Shown here piece after piece: positions 52,612 through 62,244 of a DNA stretch of 64,000 nucleotides. How positions within the stretch are numbered: the first letter of the stretch is position 1; each line of letters opens with the position of its first letter. The stretch is taken from positions 1 through 64,000 of the forward strand of contig DASPJN010000037.1 of the NCBI GenBank assembly GCA_035628595.1. The letters are read 5' to 3'. Position numbers and translations under genes: made by a program. The DNA comes from Chryseosolibacter sp035628595. Its GTDB lineage: Bacteria > Bacteroidota > Bacteroidia > Cytophagales > Cyclobacteriaceae. The notes below the pieces were generated by a model. It did not search any database, was not told where the DNA came from, and saw only the letters and a list, made by a program, of their open reading frames with translations.

Positions 52612-52989
52612 ATGAAGTATTTGAGGATTTTCCGAAACTCCTTCTATTCCTCCGTCATCACGGCGGCAATGGCCATTCAACTCATTAATATTAGTATCAA
52701 TACGGGGGATAAATCGCATTACGAAGACCTTTCAGTCAATGAAATCGAAACGTGCATTGAGCTGGTTGTTGAGATATTTCTCGGACAAGAAAATGCAATG
52801 GAAGAAAGCGGTGAGCATGAACACTCAGGTGCACGGCCTGGATATCATTTGCTCTTGTTCGCTTACAAGACCGACTGCAGTCTAGCGCCATTAAACCCGG
52901 AAATCATAGCTAAAGTAACAAGCGACGACACTGTTCTGTCTATACAAACTCATAACAAAACGATTGAGCCTCCACCTCCCTGGACATAG
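52612..52989 (+). CDS. Small exported or anchored hypothetical protein
   Basis: A 125-residue protein starting MKYLRIF with one hydrophobic segment (SSVITAAMAIQLINISI) that may be a signal anchor. The rest is polar and includes VNEIETCIELVVEIFLGQ, a His-containing loop (ESGEHEHSGARPG), and a Pro-rich end. No family is recognised. It is 45 bases upstream of the UPF0114 gene and shares its promoter by position. Confidence 0.6.
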   Translation: MKYLRIFRNSFYSSVITAAMAIQLINISINTGDKSHYEDLSVNEIETCIELVVEIFLGQENAMEESGEHEHSGARPGYHLLLFAYKTDCSLAPLNPEIIAKVTSDDTVLSIQTHNKTIEPPPPWT

Positions 52990-53034
52990 ATCTTCATTTG
53001 ATTTTTCTGATTGTCCCCTATTACTAATGAAGAA

Positions 53035-53592
53035 ATGAGCCCTAAAAAAAGTTACTTCAGTTTTGTTGAAAACGTCATCGAGTATTTAATTTTTGCCGCA
53101 CGCTGGTTTCAGGCGCCAATTTACTTAGGCCTTGTAGTAGGCACCGGCCTATATACCTATAAGTTCATGGAAGAGCTCGCCGCACTTGCCATGCAAATTA
53201 ACGAGATGGAAGAAATCCATGTGATGTTAGCGATTCTCGGATTGATTGATATCTCGATGGTAATGAACCTACTCGTGATTGTTATAGTCGGCGGATATTC
53301 AATTTTTACAAGTCGTCTCGATTTTGACGGCGTTGAGGATAAACCGCAGTGGCTTGACCACCTCGATGCCGACCGCTTAAAAGTAAAACTCTCTACATCG
53401 CTCGCTTCAGTCTCTGGAGTGCACTTGCTGAAAACATTTATGGATATTCACTCTGAAGCTAAAACGGAGGGGCTGACAGGTTTGTATTACGAAATCGGCA
53501 TCCACCTTGTGTTTATTTTATCGTCGCTGATGTTGGCCTGGATTGTTGTTTTGCTCGGAAACCGCGGAGAGGCCGTGAGGGATTCTCATTAG
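53035..53592 (+). CDS. UPF0114 (YqhA) family membrane protein
   Basis: A 185-residue membrane protein of the UPF0114/YqhA family: VIEYLIFAARWFQAPIYLGL near the start, AILGLIDISMVMNLLVIVIVGGYSIF, WLDHLDADRLKVKLSTSLASVSGVHLLKTF, and a last helix. Four or so membrane segments. The physiological role is not established. The gene frame can open at a TTG at 53011; ATG 53035 is preferred. Confidence 0.92.
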   Translation: MSPKKSYFSFVENVIEYLIFAARWFQAPIYLGLVVGTGLYTYKFMEELAALAMQINEMEEIHVMLAILGLIDISMVMNLLVIVIVGGYSIFTSRLDFDGVEDKPQWLDHLDADRLKVKLSTSLASVSGVHLLKTFMDIHSEAKTEGLTGLYYEIGIHLVFILSSLMLAWIVVLLGNRGEAVRDSH

Positions 53593-53688
53593 TAAAAAAG
53601 TACTATTGACGCAAGGCCGGCGAATGTGTAACTAGTACACAACCTCGATAGAGGCTTTTGGGTGGACAATCACTAGATTGCCAAAGGT

Positions 53689-53725
53689 AAAGCAGTTCCC
53701 ACAGTCGGTGTGAACTGCTTTTTTT
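53689..53725. terminator. Rho-independent terminator
   Basis: AAAGCAGTTC (53689-53698) pairs with GAACTGCTTT (53712-53721), followed by a T run. It ends the UPF0114 unit and, being A-rich on the left, may also end the convergent response-regulator gene. Confidence 0.9.
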
Positions 53726-53741
53726 ATCGCTTTCGCGGAAG

Positions 53742-54119
53742 TCAATCCACTATGATACTCCGTAGCGAGTCACATAGCAACTGGAAATTCGAAGGCTTAT
53801 TCAAAAAATCAGTTGCGCCCAGGCTTTTGAATTCTTCAATCTCAAACGGATTGATACTGCCAGAATACATGATTACAGGAACCGACTTTAGTTTTCGATT
53901 TTTTCGAAGCTCCGCGAGTACCGTCTTGCCATCGAGTGAAGGCATGCGAATATCAAGGAAAATATAGTCAGGCAGCATTGTATCTTTCAGAAAGTTCAAC
54001 GCTTCCTTCGCATTTCTCGCAAGCAGGCATTTTGCGAGCGGATTAATGGTTTTAATCGCCCTAAAAAAAATGTCCAAATCCTCCTGATCATCATCAATAT
54101 TGAGTAGCACCATCTTCAT
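53742..54119 (-). CDS. Single-domain response regulator
   Basis: A 125-residue receiver. Acidic residues in LNIDDDQED, phospho-acceptor Asp56 in YIFLDIRMPSLDG, Lys in FLNKPSNF. No output domain and no kinase next to it. The upstream 293 bases to the ABC gene stop (54120-54412) hold no other frame or clear promoter. It belongs to the same Rcp1-like group as four other genes in this window. Confidence 0.9.
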   Translation of the reverse strand: MKMVLLNIDDDQEDLDIFFRAIKTINPLAKCLLARNAKEALNFLKDTMLPDYIFLDIRMPSLDGKTVLAELRKNRKLKSVPVIMYSGSINPFEIEEFKSLGATDFLNKPSNFQLLCDSLRSIIVD

Positions 54120-54412
54120 TCAGGTTTAAATGAGACACAGATTACCGTTGGTGGAAACAATAACGTCAAAGTGCTGCTAAAAATTTCAATCATGCTGCTA
54201 GTCTGTCAATAAGCTGGGTGAGTGAATAAAATATTCTTTGAACGACAGGCCGCAATGCAGCGGCTGGATTGCAGCTGCTGGTTGAAAATATTATCTTTAA
54301 TGAAAAAGCATCATCATGAAGCCGTTATTGTTTTTGATTTTCATGGAACTCACAGTTCATACCTTACGCTAATCGGCTGCGTAGGGAACATTTAAAGATT
54401 CCTGATTACTTA

Positions 54413-55357
54413 TTAATCCTTTCGCACTCGAACATACACAACATCGCCAGGCTGATACGACGTCGGTGAATTGAGATGCAAAACAATTCCATGGATACTA
54501 GCTTTCATCTCGTAGAACGCACCGTGAAACTTTACATCTTCAATCTGTGCCTTCAATGTATTTTCACTTTTTTTAACGACATAGATTTGATGCGGACGAA
54601 CAATCGTAGCTCCAGCAAGACCTAGTTTTTTTAGCAGCCGCCGATCTTCAATGACATTGTATTTTCCAAAAAGACCTGCGACATATTCGTCTACCGGCAT
54701 TCGATAAATTTCCTCCGGTGGTCCCTTTTGTACAATAGCGCCATTCCGCATAACAACAATCTGATCGGCCCACGGAAGAACATCATCCGGATCGTGAGAG
54801 ACGAGCACGCAGGCAATCTTCAGCTGTTTGCTGATTTTTAAAATCACTTGTTGTAAAACCGTCTTGTGAACCATGTCGAGATTAGAGAATGGTTCGTCGA
54901 GTAGTATCAACTTCGGCGATGCTATGAGAATGCGTGCCAGGGCAATCCTTTGCTTCTCTCCGCCCGATAATTCATCTGTCTTCCTGCCTAAAAGATGACT
55001 GATGTCACAGACTGTGAATAAAGCATCTGCCTTTTCAGTTGTCAATACATTCGCATATTCCAATATTTGTTCAACGCGCAGAAACTTCGGGAGCTCGAAG
55101 TGCTGTGACAAGTAGTGTATGTGATCATGTCCGGCAACTAACTTCTCCCGCGGCCCTTTTATGCGCTCGCCCTCAAGGAGCACCTCGCCGTGGTCAGCTT
55201 GCAAGAGTCCTGCAATAATTTTCAGCAATGTACTTTTTCCGGAGCCGGTTTCACCGACGAGCGCCAGCTTTTGAATCCGAGTTTGCGTTAAGAAAACATC
55301 ATGCAGTATCTTATTACCGCCTTCTTCGAAGCCAATGTGATCAACCTTTAGAAACAC
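54413..55357 (-). CDS. ABC transporter ATP-binding protein without a permease gene
   Basis: A 314-residue ATPase starting at GTG 55357, one base after the stop of the zinc-ribbon gene. Walker A is GETGSGKS (35-42), the Q-loop is in HYLSQHFELP, the signature is ELSGGEKQR, Walker B is LILLDEPFSNLD, and the switch His is in VLVSHDP. The last 80 residues form a TOBE-like beta region (VRPHQIYVV and YQPGDVVYVRVR), as in importers of the PotA/FbpC type. No permease or binding-protein gene is near. The longer frame from 55414 runs into the neighbour. Confidence 0.9.
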   Translation of the reverse strand: MFLKVDHIGFEEGGNKILHDVFLTQTRIQKLALVGETGSGKSTLLKIIAGLLQADHGEVLLEGERIKGPREKLVAGHDHIHYLSQHFELPKFLRVEQILEYANVLTTEKADALFTVCDISHLLGRKTDELSGGEKQRIALARILIASPKLILLDEPFSNLDMVHKTVLQQVILKISKQLKIACVLVSHDPDDVLPWADQIVVMRNGAIVQKGPPEEIYRMPVDEYVAGLFGKYNVIEDRRLLKKLGLAGATIVRPHQIYVVKKSENTLKAQIEDVKFHGAFYEMKASIHGIVLHLNSPTSYQPGDVVYVRVRKD

Positions 55358-55358
55358 G

Positions 55359-56009
55359 TTATTTTTTCGAAGATGACTGTTTATTTTCCCACGTATCCAT
55401 CTTGATCTTCTCAATCAGCAGGGAGTTTTTAAACTCGTGAATGAGCTGTTCCATTTCTGTATCACGTTTTAAGAGTGCCTGATATTCGGCTTCGTGCGCA
55501 TCGATAACGGGCTTCATTTTCTCAAGATTTGCTTTCATCCCGGCGATGCCTTCCTGTTGCTGTCGTTTTTCGTGTTCCGATGTGTTTGGATCGTCATGTT
55601 TTCCCTGGAGCATCGTCATAACGTTTTCAATGTAAAGGATCATATCCCAGGGATTATTCGGCCTGTTCCAGGTGAACTCGATATTACACCGGCGACACTT
55701 ATAACGGTTGCTCTTCCAGTTATGCTCATTCTTTTCGGTTCCTACAAGTTTCAACATATCCTTGCCATTGCATTTCGGGCATGCCGCATCATCCTTTACC
55801 AATTTTCTTAAAGTTTCACGTTGGTCGAGGATAAACGCTCTTGCATTCGCATGATCGTTGAGCTGGTCAACGAATTTGTCCACGGCATCCTGAACCTTCT
55901 TGTGTTCTTCCCCCAATTTACCGGCGTCAATCAGTTTTTTGCTTTGTCGCTTAAAAAACGTTGCAACTTTCACCAGCTCCCTTTCATTACTTTTGAAATG
56001 TTTGTTCAT
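55359..56009 (-). CDS. Zinc-ribbon coiled-coil protein
   Basis: A 216-residue soluble protein. Two helical, charged halves (KSNERELVKVATFFKRQSKKL and MKANLEKMKPVIDAHEAEYQALL) flank a four-Cys zinc ribbon: CPKCNGKDM about residue 77 and YKCRRCNIEFTW about residue 103. The architecture suggests a DNA- or RNA-binding or scaffold protein. I do not recognise the family. The gene is followed without a gap by the ABC ATPase gene (TAA, one base, GTG), so the two are translated together. Confidence 0.8.
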   Translation of the reverse strand: MNKHFKSNERELVKVATFFKRQSKKLIDAGKLGEEHKKVQDAVDKFVDQLNDHANARAFILDQRETLRKLVKDDAACPKCNGKDMLKLVGTEKNEHNWKSNRYKCRRCNIEFTWNRPNNPWDMILYIENVMTMLQGKHDDPNTSEHEKRQQQEGIAGMKANLEKMKPVIDAHEAEYQALLKRDTEMEQLIHEFKNSLLIEKIKMDTWENKQSSSKK

Positions 56010-56269
56010 GGTTCCGATTTGATCAGAAAGATAAAAGATATATGTGAATTTGCGTTTCCTAACAATATAGGGCTACCACGGTCGCGACGAAGCACGGTAG
56101 CGTCATAAGCTTTAATTGACCATTGCATAACCGCTACTGCCGCCAGGCAAAAGAAAAAAACTGATTGCTCAGCAAATGCTTGCGTTATAAACTGTAATAT
56201 TGTTTTGGCTTCCGCGTAAAATCCAAAAAAATGTCGTTTAGATGTTACGTGTAAGTTCAACCCCACATT

Positions 56270-56671
56270 ATGAACAGAGATATACCCGTACCAAAAGTTT
56301 TGTTTTTGGTCGATGACGATCCTGATGATCAGGATATTTTCCAGGAAGCATTAAAAGCTATCGATGAGTCTATTGTTTGCTATTTTGCCCATGACGGCAG
56401 GGAAGCTATTAACAAGCTGCAAGATGCGTTATTCATGCCAGACCTTCTCTTTCTGGATCTTAATATGCCAGTAATGAATGGTAAAGATTGCCTGAAGGCT
56501 TTGAAGACTCACAAGGATCTGAGACATATTCCCGTTGTTATTTATTCAACAGCTTCTGCGGAAGAAGAGAAGACAGCCTGTATTGAATTGGGTGCGAAGG
56601 ATTTCATCAGCAAACCACCGCAGTTCAACGCACTGGTTCAGACATTGACAGCAACGCTGAAGAAAAACTGA
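56270..56671 (+). CDS. Single-domain response regulator
   Basis: A 133-residue receiver. Acidic residues in FLVDDDPDD, phospho-acceptor Asp63 in LLFLDLNMPVMNG, Lys in FISKPPQF. It has no output domain and no adjacent kinase. It lies 260 bases from the zinc-ribbon gene and 91 bases before the AsmA-like gene on the same strand. Confidence 0.9.
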   Translation: MNRDIPVPKVLFLVDDDPDDQDIFQEALKAIDESIVCYFAHDGREAINKLQDALFMPDLLFLDLNMPVMNGKDCLKALKTHKDLRHIPVVIYSTASAEEEKTACIELGAKDFISKPPQFNALVQTLTATLKKN

Positions 56672-56762
56672 TTCTTTTGCATCAGCCGCACATTGAATTA
56701 TTTGATTTCACCTTACCGACAGATTATCTTGCGAATAAGTTGGTTTGTCAGCGCTTTAATCT

Positions 56763-59700
56763 ATGAGGAAACGTCTTGCGTTGCTATTGGGAAGCTTGGC
56801 CGTGATCATGGCAGTCCTTCTTTTTATCCCTTCTATTTTCCGAACGCAGGTGGCGGAAGCATTGCGTGAAGAAGTTAATCAACGCATCAATGCAAAGGTT
56901 ACATTCACAGATGCCGATATAAATCTCTGGCGGCATTTTCCGCAATTCACGGTACAGCTAAACAACTTCTCGATCGCAGGTGAAAAAGAATTTCTTGGTG
57001 ATACCCTTGTTCACGCAGGTACTGTAAACCTCGTGGTCAGCAGTTGGCAACTTCTTTTTAATGAAGGAATTGAAATTCGTGAACTTTCTTTAAACGAACC
57101 AACATTTTTTATCAAGACCCTCGAGAACGGAAAAGCCAATTTTCACATCGTCGATGAAGACAGCACAGATTCAGCTGAGGATGTTGTTATGAAAGTTGAG
57201 ACATGGGAAATACAGGATGGAAAATTTATATATGATGACGATGAAACCGGTGTGCGAATAGGATCGTCCGGCGTGACATTGAACGGTAACATAGGCATCA
57301 CAGGATCGGTTACCAGCTTTCGGATCGCGGCAATTACAGAAGCTTGTGATGTCGATTATGAACACCGGAATTTCTTTAAGGACAAACAAATTGTCATCAA
57401 TCTGGATGGAAGTTATGATTCGGGTAAAGACCTCTTAAGTTTTACTGAGAACGCTGTCACGATTAACAATCTTGCACTCACCTTTTCGGGAAGTATACAA
57501 TTCACGGGTGATAGCCAGGAAGTTGATTTGAAATTCAAGACAGCCGAAGCAGGATTCAGCGATATTCTCTCGCTCAACAGCTCGCTGGCAAAGGATTTTA
57601 AACGCTTGAAAATTGGTGGGAACATGTCGTTGGCGGGCGAATTCCTTGGCACCTACAATAGTGAACGGAATACTATTCCTGCATTCAAGATGAATCTGAT
57701 CGTAAGTGAGGGATCTATTAAATACCAAACGCTTCCATCATCTCTTAACGATATCAATTTTGACCTCGCCGCTTACAATACTACCGGAAAGCTGGAGAAT
57801 ACGATCATTGAACTCCAATATATTGGAATGAAGATTGGTGAAAATCCATTGTTCGGCTCTGCGCGCATTGGCGGCTTCAACAACGGGACGATCACAGCAG
57901 ATCTCCTTGCGAAATTTCCGCTTGAAGATCTCACTAATATATTTCCGATGGATGGGTTGGCGTTAGATGGTGACCTGTCGGTAGAGTTGAAAGCTGACGG
58001 ACCATATACCGGCCAGCTATCACAACTGTTCGATAACCTGTCGGTTCCTCATTCTAAAATTCCATCCTTCGCGCTCGGCGTTGATTTAAGTAACGGACTT
58101 GTGAAGTATTCCCATTTACCTGAAGCGATTCAGGACGTGAATCTTAAACTGTACGCTGAAAATAAAACCGGTGTTTTCGATGATACCTTCCTGAAAATTG
58201 AGCGAATTCACGCATTGATGGGTGACAATCCACTTACTGGTTTTGCAACGATAAGCGGCGTGCGAACTCCGGAAATAAAAGCTGACATAAAAGGAAGTGT
58301 TGACCTGGCCGAGATCAGAAACTTCTATCCGGTGGACGATCTGACGTTGAAAGGATTGTTAAAGGTTGATATGAATGTGGATGGTAAACTCGATGACTCC
58401 ACGAAACAATTTCCAAAAGTTTACGCGCACATTAACCTCGGCAACGGATTCATTCAATCGAGCCAATACCCCGCGCCGATGGAAAATGCGCACCTGGTTC
58501 TTCAGGCGATCAATGAAACCGGGAGATTTGCGGATACGCAGCTGATCATTGATACCCTTACTTTCGCTATTGAGAATGAACCGTTTTTTATTACTGGTGC
58601 GGTTCAGGATCTGGACAAGTATAATTACGACCTCAACATGAGAGGTGTTCTTTACCTTGACAAACTTCAAAAGATTTTTGCAATTAACAATGTGCAATTG
58701 GGCGGTGAGGTAGATGTCGACTTTTCGACGGTAGGAAATCTCCGTGACCTAAGAGAAAACAATTATCACCGTCTTCCTACGAAAGGACAGCTAAACATGA
58801 AAGATGTCTTTGTGAAGACTGACATGCTACTCCACGATTTACGCATAAGCGAGGGGCACATGCTCTTTACGAACGAAAAAATTCTGCTCGACACGCTCCA
58901 CGGTACCTTAGGTGAAAGCAATTTCAATCTGACCGGGCATTTATACAATCATCTGGCGTTCGTGTTTCACGAAGATGAAGTAGTCAAGGGCGACTTGCTG
59001 TTCGAAAGCGAAAACTTTGATTTGAACGAGTTGCTCCGTGATCATACTTCAAATAAAGACACGGTGCATCATGACCTAAACATGCTGATTATACCAGCAA
59101 ATATTGACTTTACCTTTGATTCAAAGATCAAACTCCTGACGTACAAAAACCTGGCTGTTACAGACATTGATGGAGAGATCGCGATACAAGATGGTGTCCT
59201 TTCATTGAATAAGACAACGTTTAACACAATGGATGCCGCCTTCGCACTTAGTGGCGACTATGATTCGCGCGATTTGCGACATCCAAAATTCGATGCTGAC
59301 ATTTCAATTCACGAACTGGATATCAATAAAGCACACGAAGCCTTTGTTACAATTCAGAGCATGGCACCTGCGGCGGAACATACGTATGGAATCTTTTCAA
59401 TCGATTATCAACTAAAGGGCGAATTGCTTCAAAACATGTTCCCTGTATTTGAATCGTTATCAGGTGGAGGCGTTGTACGAATCAGCGATGCAAGGGTGAA
59501 CGGAATGAAACTATTCCATCACATCAGCGGCATCACGAAAAAAGAGGAGTTGATGAATCCACAACTGAAAGACATTGTCATGGAGACAACCGTCGAAAAC
59601 GGCATCGTGTTCGTAAAACCATTTTCCATGAAGCTGGCTGGCTTCGATACAGAGATAGAGGGACGACATGAGTTAAACGGTTCCATGAACTATGTCCTGA

Positions 59701-59888
59701 AGATCGCGCTGCCTCCTTTTGATATTCTCAAGATTCCTTTACACGCAAACGGAACTTATGACAAGCCGAAAGTACATCTTGGTAAAGGTCATGAGGATAA
59801 CCTGAAGAGAACCATTGATGTCGTTTCCAACCCTGCGCCTATGGGCGCCTCTGATCAACCCGAAGAAAAAGCAGGGATAAACAATTAA
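56763..59888 (+). CDS. AsmA-like protein (inner-membrane anchored, periplasmic)
   Basis: A 1041-residue protein. An N-terminal membrane helix (LALLLGSLAVIMAVLLFIPSIF) anchors a very long beta-rich periplasmic body; the C-terminal part (about 840-1010, LSGDYDSRDLRHPKFDADISI, SGGGVVRISDARVNGMKLFHHISGIT, VFVKPFSMKLAGFDTEIEG) is the AsmA_2-type domain. Internal repeats such as GFNNGTITADLL and GVRTPEIKADI are typical of the AsmA/TamB bridge-like fold that moves or organises lipids between membranes. Function inferred from the family. It follows a response regulator gene at 91 bases. Confidence 0.9.
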   Translation: MRKRLALLLGSLAVIMAVLLFIPSIFRTQVAEALREEVNQRINAKVTFTDADINLWRHFPQFTVQLNNFSIAGEKEFLGDTLVHAGTVNLVVSSWQLLFNEGIEIRELSLNEPTFFIKTLENGKANFHIVDEDSTDSAEDVVMKVETWEIQDGKFIYDDDETGVRIGSSGVTLNGNIGITGSVTSFRIAAITEACDVDYEHRNFFKDKQIVINLDGSYDSGKDLLSFTENAVTINNLALTFSGSIQFTGDSQEVDLKFKTAEAGFSDILSLNSSLAKDFKRLKIGGNMSLAGEFLGTYNSERNTIPAFKMNLIVSEGSIKYQTLPSSLNDINFDLAAYNTTGKLENTIIELQYIGMKIGENPLFGSARIGGFNNGTITADLLAKFPLEDLTNIFPMDGLALDGDLSVELKADGPYTGQLSQLFDNLSVPHSKIPSFALGVDLSNGLVKYSHLPEAIQDVNLKLYAENKTGVFDDTFLKIERIHALMGDNPLTGFATISGVRTPEIKADIKGSVDLAEIRNFYPVDDLTLKGLLKVDMNVDGKLDDSTKQFPKVYAHINLGNGFIQSSQYPAPMENAHLVLQAINETGRFADTQLIIDTLTFAIENEPFFITGAVQDLDKYNYDLNMRGVLYLDKLQKIFAINNVQLGGEVDVDFSTVGNLRDLRENNYHRLPTKGQLNMKDVFVKTDMLLHDLRISEGHMLFTNEKILLDTLHGTLGESNFNLTGHLYNHLAFVFHEDEVVKGDLLFESENFDLNELLRDHTSNKDTVHHDLNMLIIPANIDFTFDSKIKLLTYKNLAVTDIDGEIAIQDGVLSLNKTTFNTMDAAFALSGDYDSRDLRHPKFDADISIHELDINKAHEAFVTIQSMAPAAEHTYGIFSIDYQLKGELLQNMFPVFESLSGGGVVRISDARVNGMKLFHHISGITKKEELMNPQLKDIVMETTVENGIVFVKPFSMKLAGFDTEIEGRHELNGSMNYVLKIALPPFDILKIPLHANGTYDKPKVHLGKGHEDNLKRTIDVVSNPAPMGASDQPEEKAGINN

Positions 59889-59929
59889 GAACACTTGCAG
59901 CTCGATGCATCATCAGAAGGTCGAAAACA

Positions 59930-60988
59930 TTAAAAGCTAAATTGCGCGTTGGTAATTCCGGCGAGGTTGAATTTCAGAAACTGCGATTCTTCAGCAGCGA
60001 CGCTTCTTAATGGCCGGCGTGCCTGGAACTTGCGCAATATCACATCGCAGAAGTATTTCCTGGAATCATACAAGACATCTATCACTTCAAGACCAGCTTT
60101 TGCCGCAGTGCTTTCAATCATATCCATATCATATTTCTGTGATATTTCAGTGTGGATCGGTTCGTACGCCTTGAAAAAAATTGTCTTTTGCAACGCATCA
60201 ATATAAACACGCTGATCCTTTTTGCTTATCAGATAACTATCAGCCACTCCCGTAACCGGATTATATACCGGATAATGAGAAAATTGGCCGATGTCAAAGT
60301 TAGCTCCCATTTCTTCATTCAGACGAACAAGCATGTTGAGGTTGAATCTTTTCGTAATGCCTTTCGGATCATCGTACGCAAGCTGGATCATGCGAGGATC
60401 TTTCTTGAGATCGAATCCCACAATCATCAGATCAGTTGGTGACATGCCTGCGGCAACATTCTTTAGGAACGTTACAGTTTCATGAGTAGTATAGTTTCCG
60501 ATACTTGCGCCCAGGAATAAAATCACTTTATGTCCCGCTCTCGACAGCAGCAACGTTGATGCGTCATCATACCGTTGGCATTTCGGTTCTACGGACAAGT
60601 CAGGTAATCTTGTGCGCAACCTTGCATGAAGCTGGGACAAGACATTTTCGGAAATATCTACCGGTACATAACAAAAGTCCGTCGACTCGGCGTAAAAGTA
60701 TTCAAGGAGCAGCTGCGTCTTGTACGCATCTCCGGCACCGAGTTCAATCAAATCGAACGACTTATTATGATAAGTAAAATATGTGAGCAGCAGGTCGCGA
60801 TGATCACATAAAATTTCATATTCACATGCCGATGGATAATACTCAGACATTTTCATGATGGACTGAAATATCCGGTCACCTTCGGCATTATAAAACAGCC
60901 AACTCGGCAGATGCTTTTGCGTTGCCGATAAACCCCTGTCGATTTCTTCAAGCGTTGCAGTATCAACGCCATGTCTATGTGCTTTCAC
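59930..60988 (-). CDS. egtD: L-histidine N-alpha-methyltransferase EgtD
   Basis: A 352-residue SAM-dependent methyltransferase that makes hercynine (trimethylhistidine), the first step of ergothioneine synthesis. Motifs: NAEGDRIFQSIMKMSEYYPSACEYEIL, the SAM loop IELGAGDAYKTQLLL, FLGASIGNYT, and the C-terminal MDMIESTAAKAGLEVIDVLYDSRKYFC. It starts 3 bases after the egtB stop, one operon. The two enzymes together make the core pathway. Confidence 0.95.
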   Translation of the reverse strand: MKAHRHGVDTATLEEIDRGLSATQKHLPSWLFYNAEGDRIFQSIMKMSEYYPSACEYEILCDHRDLLLTYFTYHNKSFDLIELGAGDAYKTQLLLEYFYAESTDFCYVPVDISENVLSQLHARLRTRLPDLSVEPKCQRYDDASTLLLSRAGHKVILFLGASIGNYTTHETVTFLKNVAAGMSPTDLMIVGFDLKKDPRMIQLAYDDPKGITKRFNLNMLVRLNEEMGANFDIGQFSHYPVYNPVTGVADSYLISKKDQRVYIDALQKTIFFKAYEPIHTEISQKYDMDMIESTAAKAGLEVIDVLYDSRKYFCDVILRKFQARRPLRSVAAEESQFLKFNLAGITNAQFSF

Positions 60989-60991
60989 GAC

Positions 60992-62197
60992 TCAATCTTT
61001 ACAAACTCTTATTCCATTAAACTGCCACCGAACATGGGGATAAAAAAAGTTGCGATACGTCTTCCGCGAGTGATTCGGTGGCGTCACAATCGAAGCACCG
61101 CGTAAGACCATTGTGTTAACCATAAATTTCCCGTTGTATTCACCAACAGTCCCATCTGGTTTAACATATCCGGGATAAGCGAGGTAAGCGCTGTTAGTAT
61201 GTTCCCAGCGTTGCCCCCATGAAAAGCTATCGGCTGCAGCCTCCCATTCGAATTCCGTCGGGAGCCGAACGCCTTTCCAACTTGCAAATGCTGCAGCTTC
61301 GTAATAGCTAACGTGTGTAACCGGTTCATGTTCCTCGACTTTTTCCATTCCGCTGAGTGAATATCGAAACCAGTACCCATCCATAAAATGCCAGTACAAA
61401 GGACTGCGAATATCATTTTCTTTAACCCAAGCCCAGCCATCGCTGTGCCAATGATCCCATCTGGTATAACCGCCGCTCCGCATGAATTCGAGAAACTCCC
61501 CGTTCGTAATGAGTGATTTTCGTATTTGAAATGGACGCAACATGATTCGATGCGATTCGCGTTCATTATCATAACAGAACCCATAACCATTGTAGCCGAT
61601 TGAATACTCACCCTGCGGAATGCTGAGAAATTCATGATCACAATCACGGGAAGAACTTTCACTAAAACCAACCTTGTATGGCGGAAACATCGGGTTGTGA
61701 CCAAGAATATATTTGATGTCTGTGAACAGCAGTTCCTGATGTTGTTGTTCGTGGTTAAGACCAATTTCGAGAATCGCCAATATTTGTGGTGAAAGGTGAT
61801 CCAGGCACTCAAGGATCTTTTCGTCGACATACTTTCTGTATTGCATGATATCACTGACGGTCGGGCGACTTAGATTTCCCCGATCCATACGCAGTGTTCG
61901 TTCGCCGATACTATCGTAATAACTATTGAAGAGAAAACTGTATCGCGGATGGAATGGCTGGTATTCGGTAAAGCCCGGCTTAAGTATCAGCTCTTCGAAA
62001 AACCATGTAGTATGTGCGAGGTGCCACTTCGGTGGACTGATATCATCATGCGGTTGTACTACATGATCTTCCGTCTCCAATGGCTTGCAAATTTCCTCTG
62101 TGTACCGTCTGACCGACTGATACCGTTCTTTCAGATTTCCCGACTCACGCTCAAGGTTCACCTGCCGCGCCTCAGGCGCTATTGCTGCTGCTTCCAT
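60992..62197 (-). CDS. egtB: Ergothioneine sulfoxide synthase EgtB
   Basis: A 401-residue iron enzyme that joins hercynine to a thiol with oxygen. Residues 20-160 are the DinB-like part with the iron ligands His62 (AHTTWFFE) and His149/His153 (NHEQQHQE); about 190-400 is the FGE-sulfatase-like domain (SIGYNGYGFCYDNE, VTHVSYYEAAAFASWKG, RLPTEFEWEAAAD). Tyr93-Tyr94 (FNSYYDSIGE) are adjacent, as reported for the Chloracidobacterium-type enzyme that uses cysteine. ATG 62197 is preferred to a TTG at 62218. The gene for the EgtC hydrolase is absent here. Confidence 0.95.
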   Translation of the reverse strand: MEAAAIAPEARQVNLERESGNLKERYQSVRRYTEEICKPLETEDHVVQPHDDISPPKWHLAHTTWFFEELILKPGFTEYQPFHPRYSFLFNSYYDSIGERTLRMDRGNLSRPTVSDIMQYRKYVDEKILECLDHLSPQILAILEIGLNHEQQHQELLFTDIKYILGHNPMFPPYKVGFSESSSRDCDHEFLSIPQGEYSIGYNGYGFCYDNERESHRIMLRPFQIRKSLITNGEFLEFMRSGGYTRWDHWHSDGWAWVKENDIRSPLYWHFMDGYWFRYSLSGMEKVEEHEPVTHVSYYEAAAFASWKGVRLPTEFEWEAAADSFSWGQRWEHTNSAYLAYPGYVKPDGTVGEYNGKFMVNTMVLRGASIVTPPNHSRKTYRNFFYPHVRWQFNGIRVCKD

Positions 62198-62244
62198 CTT
62201 TCGACTCCATCCCCTCAATGCGCACTCTAAAAATATACCAGCGC

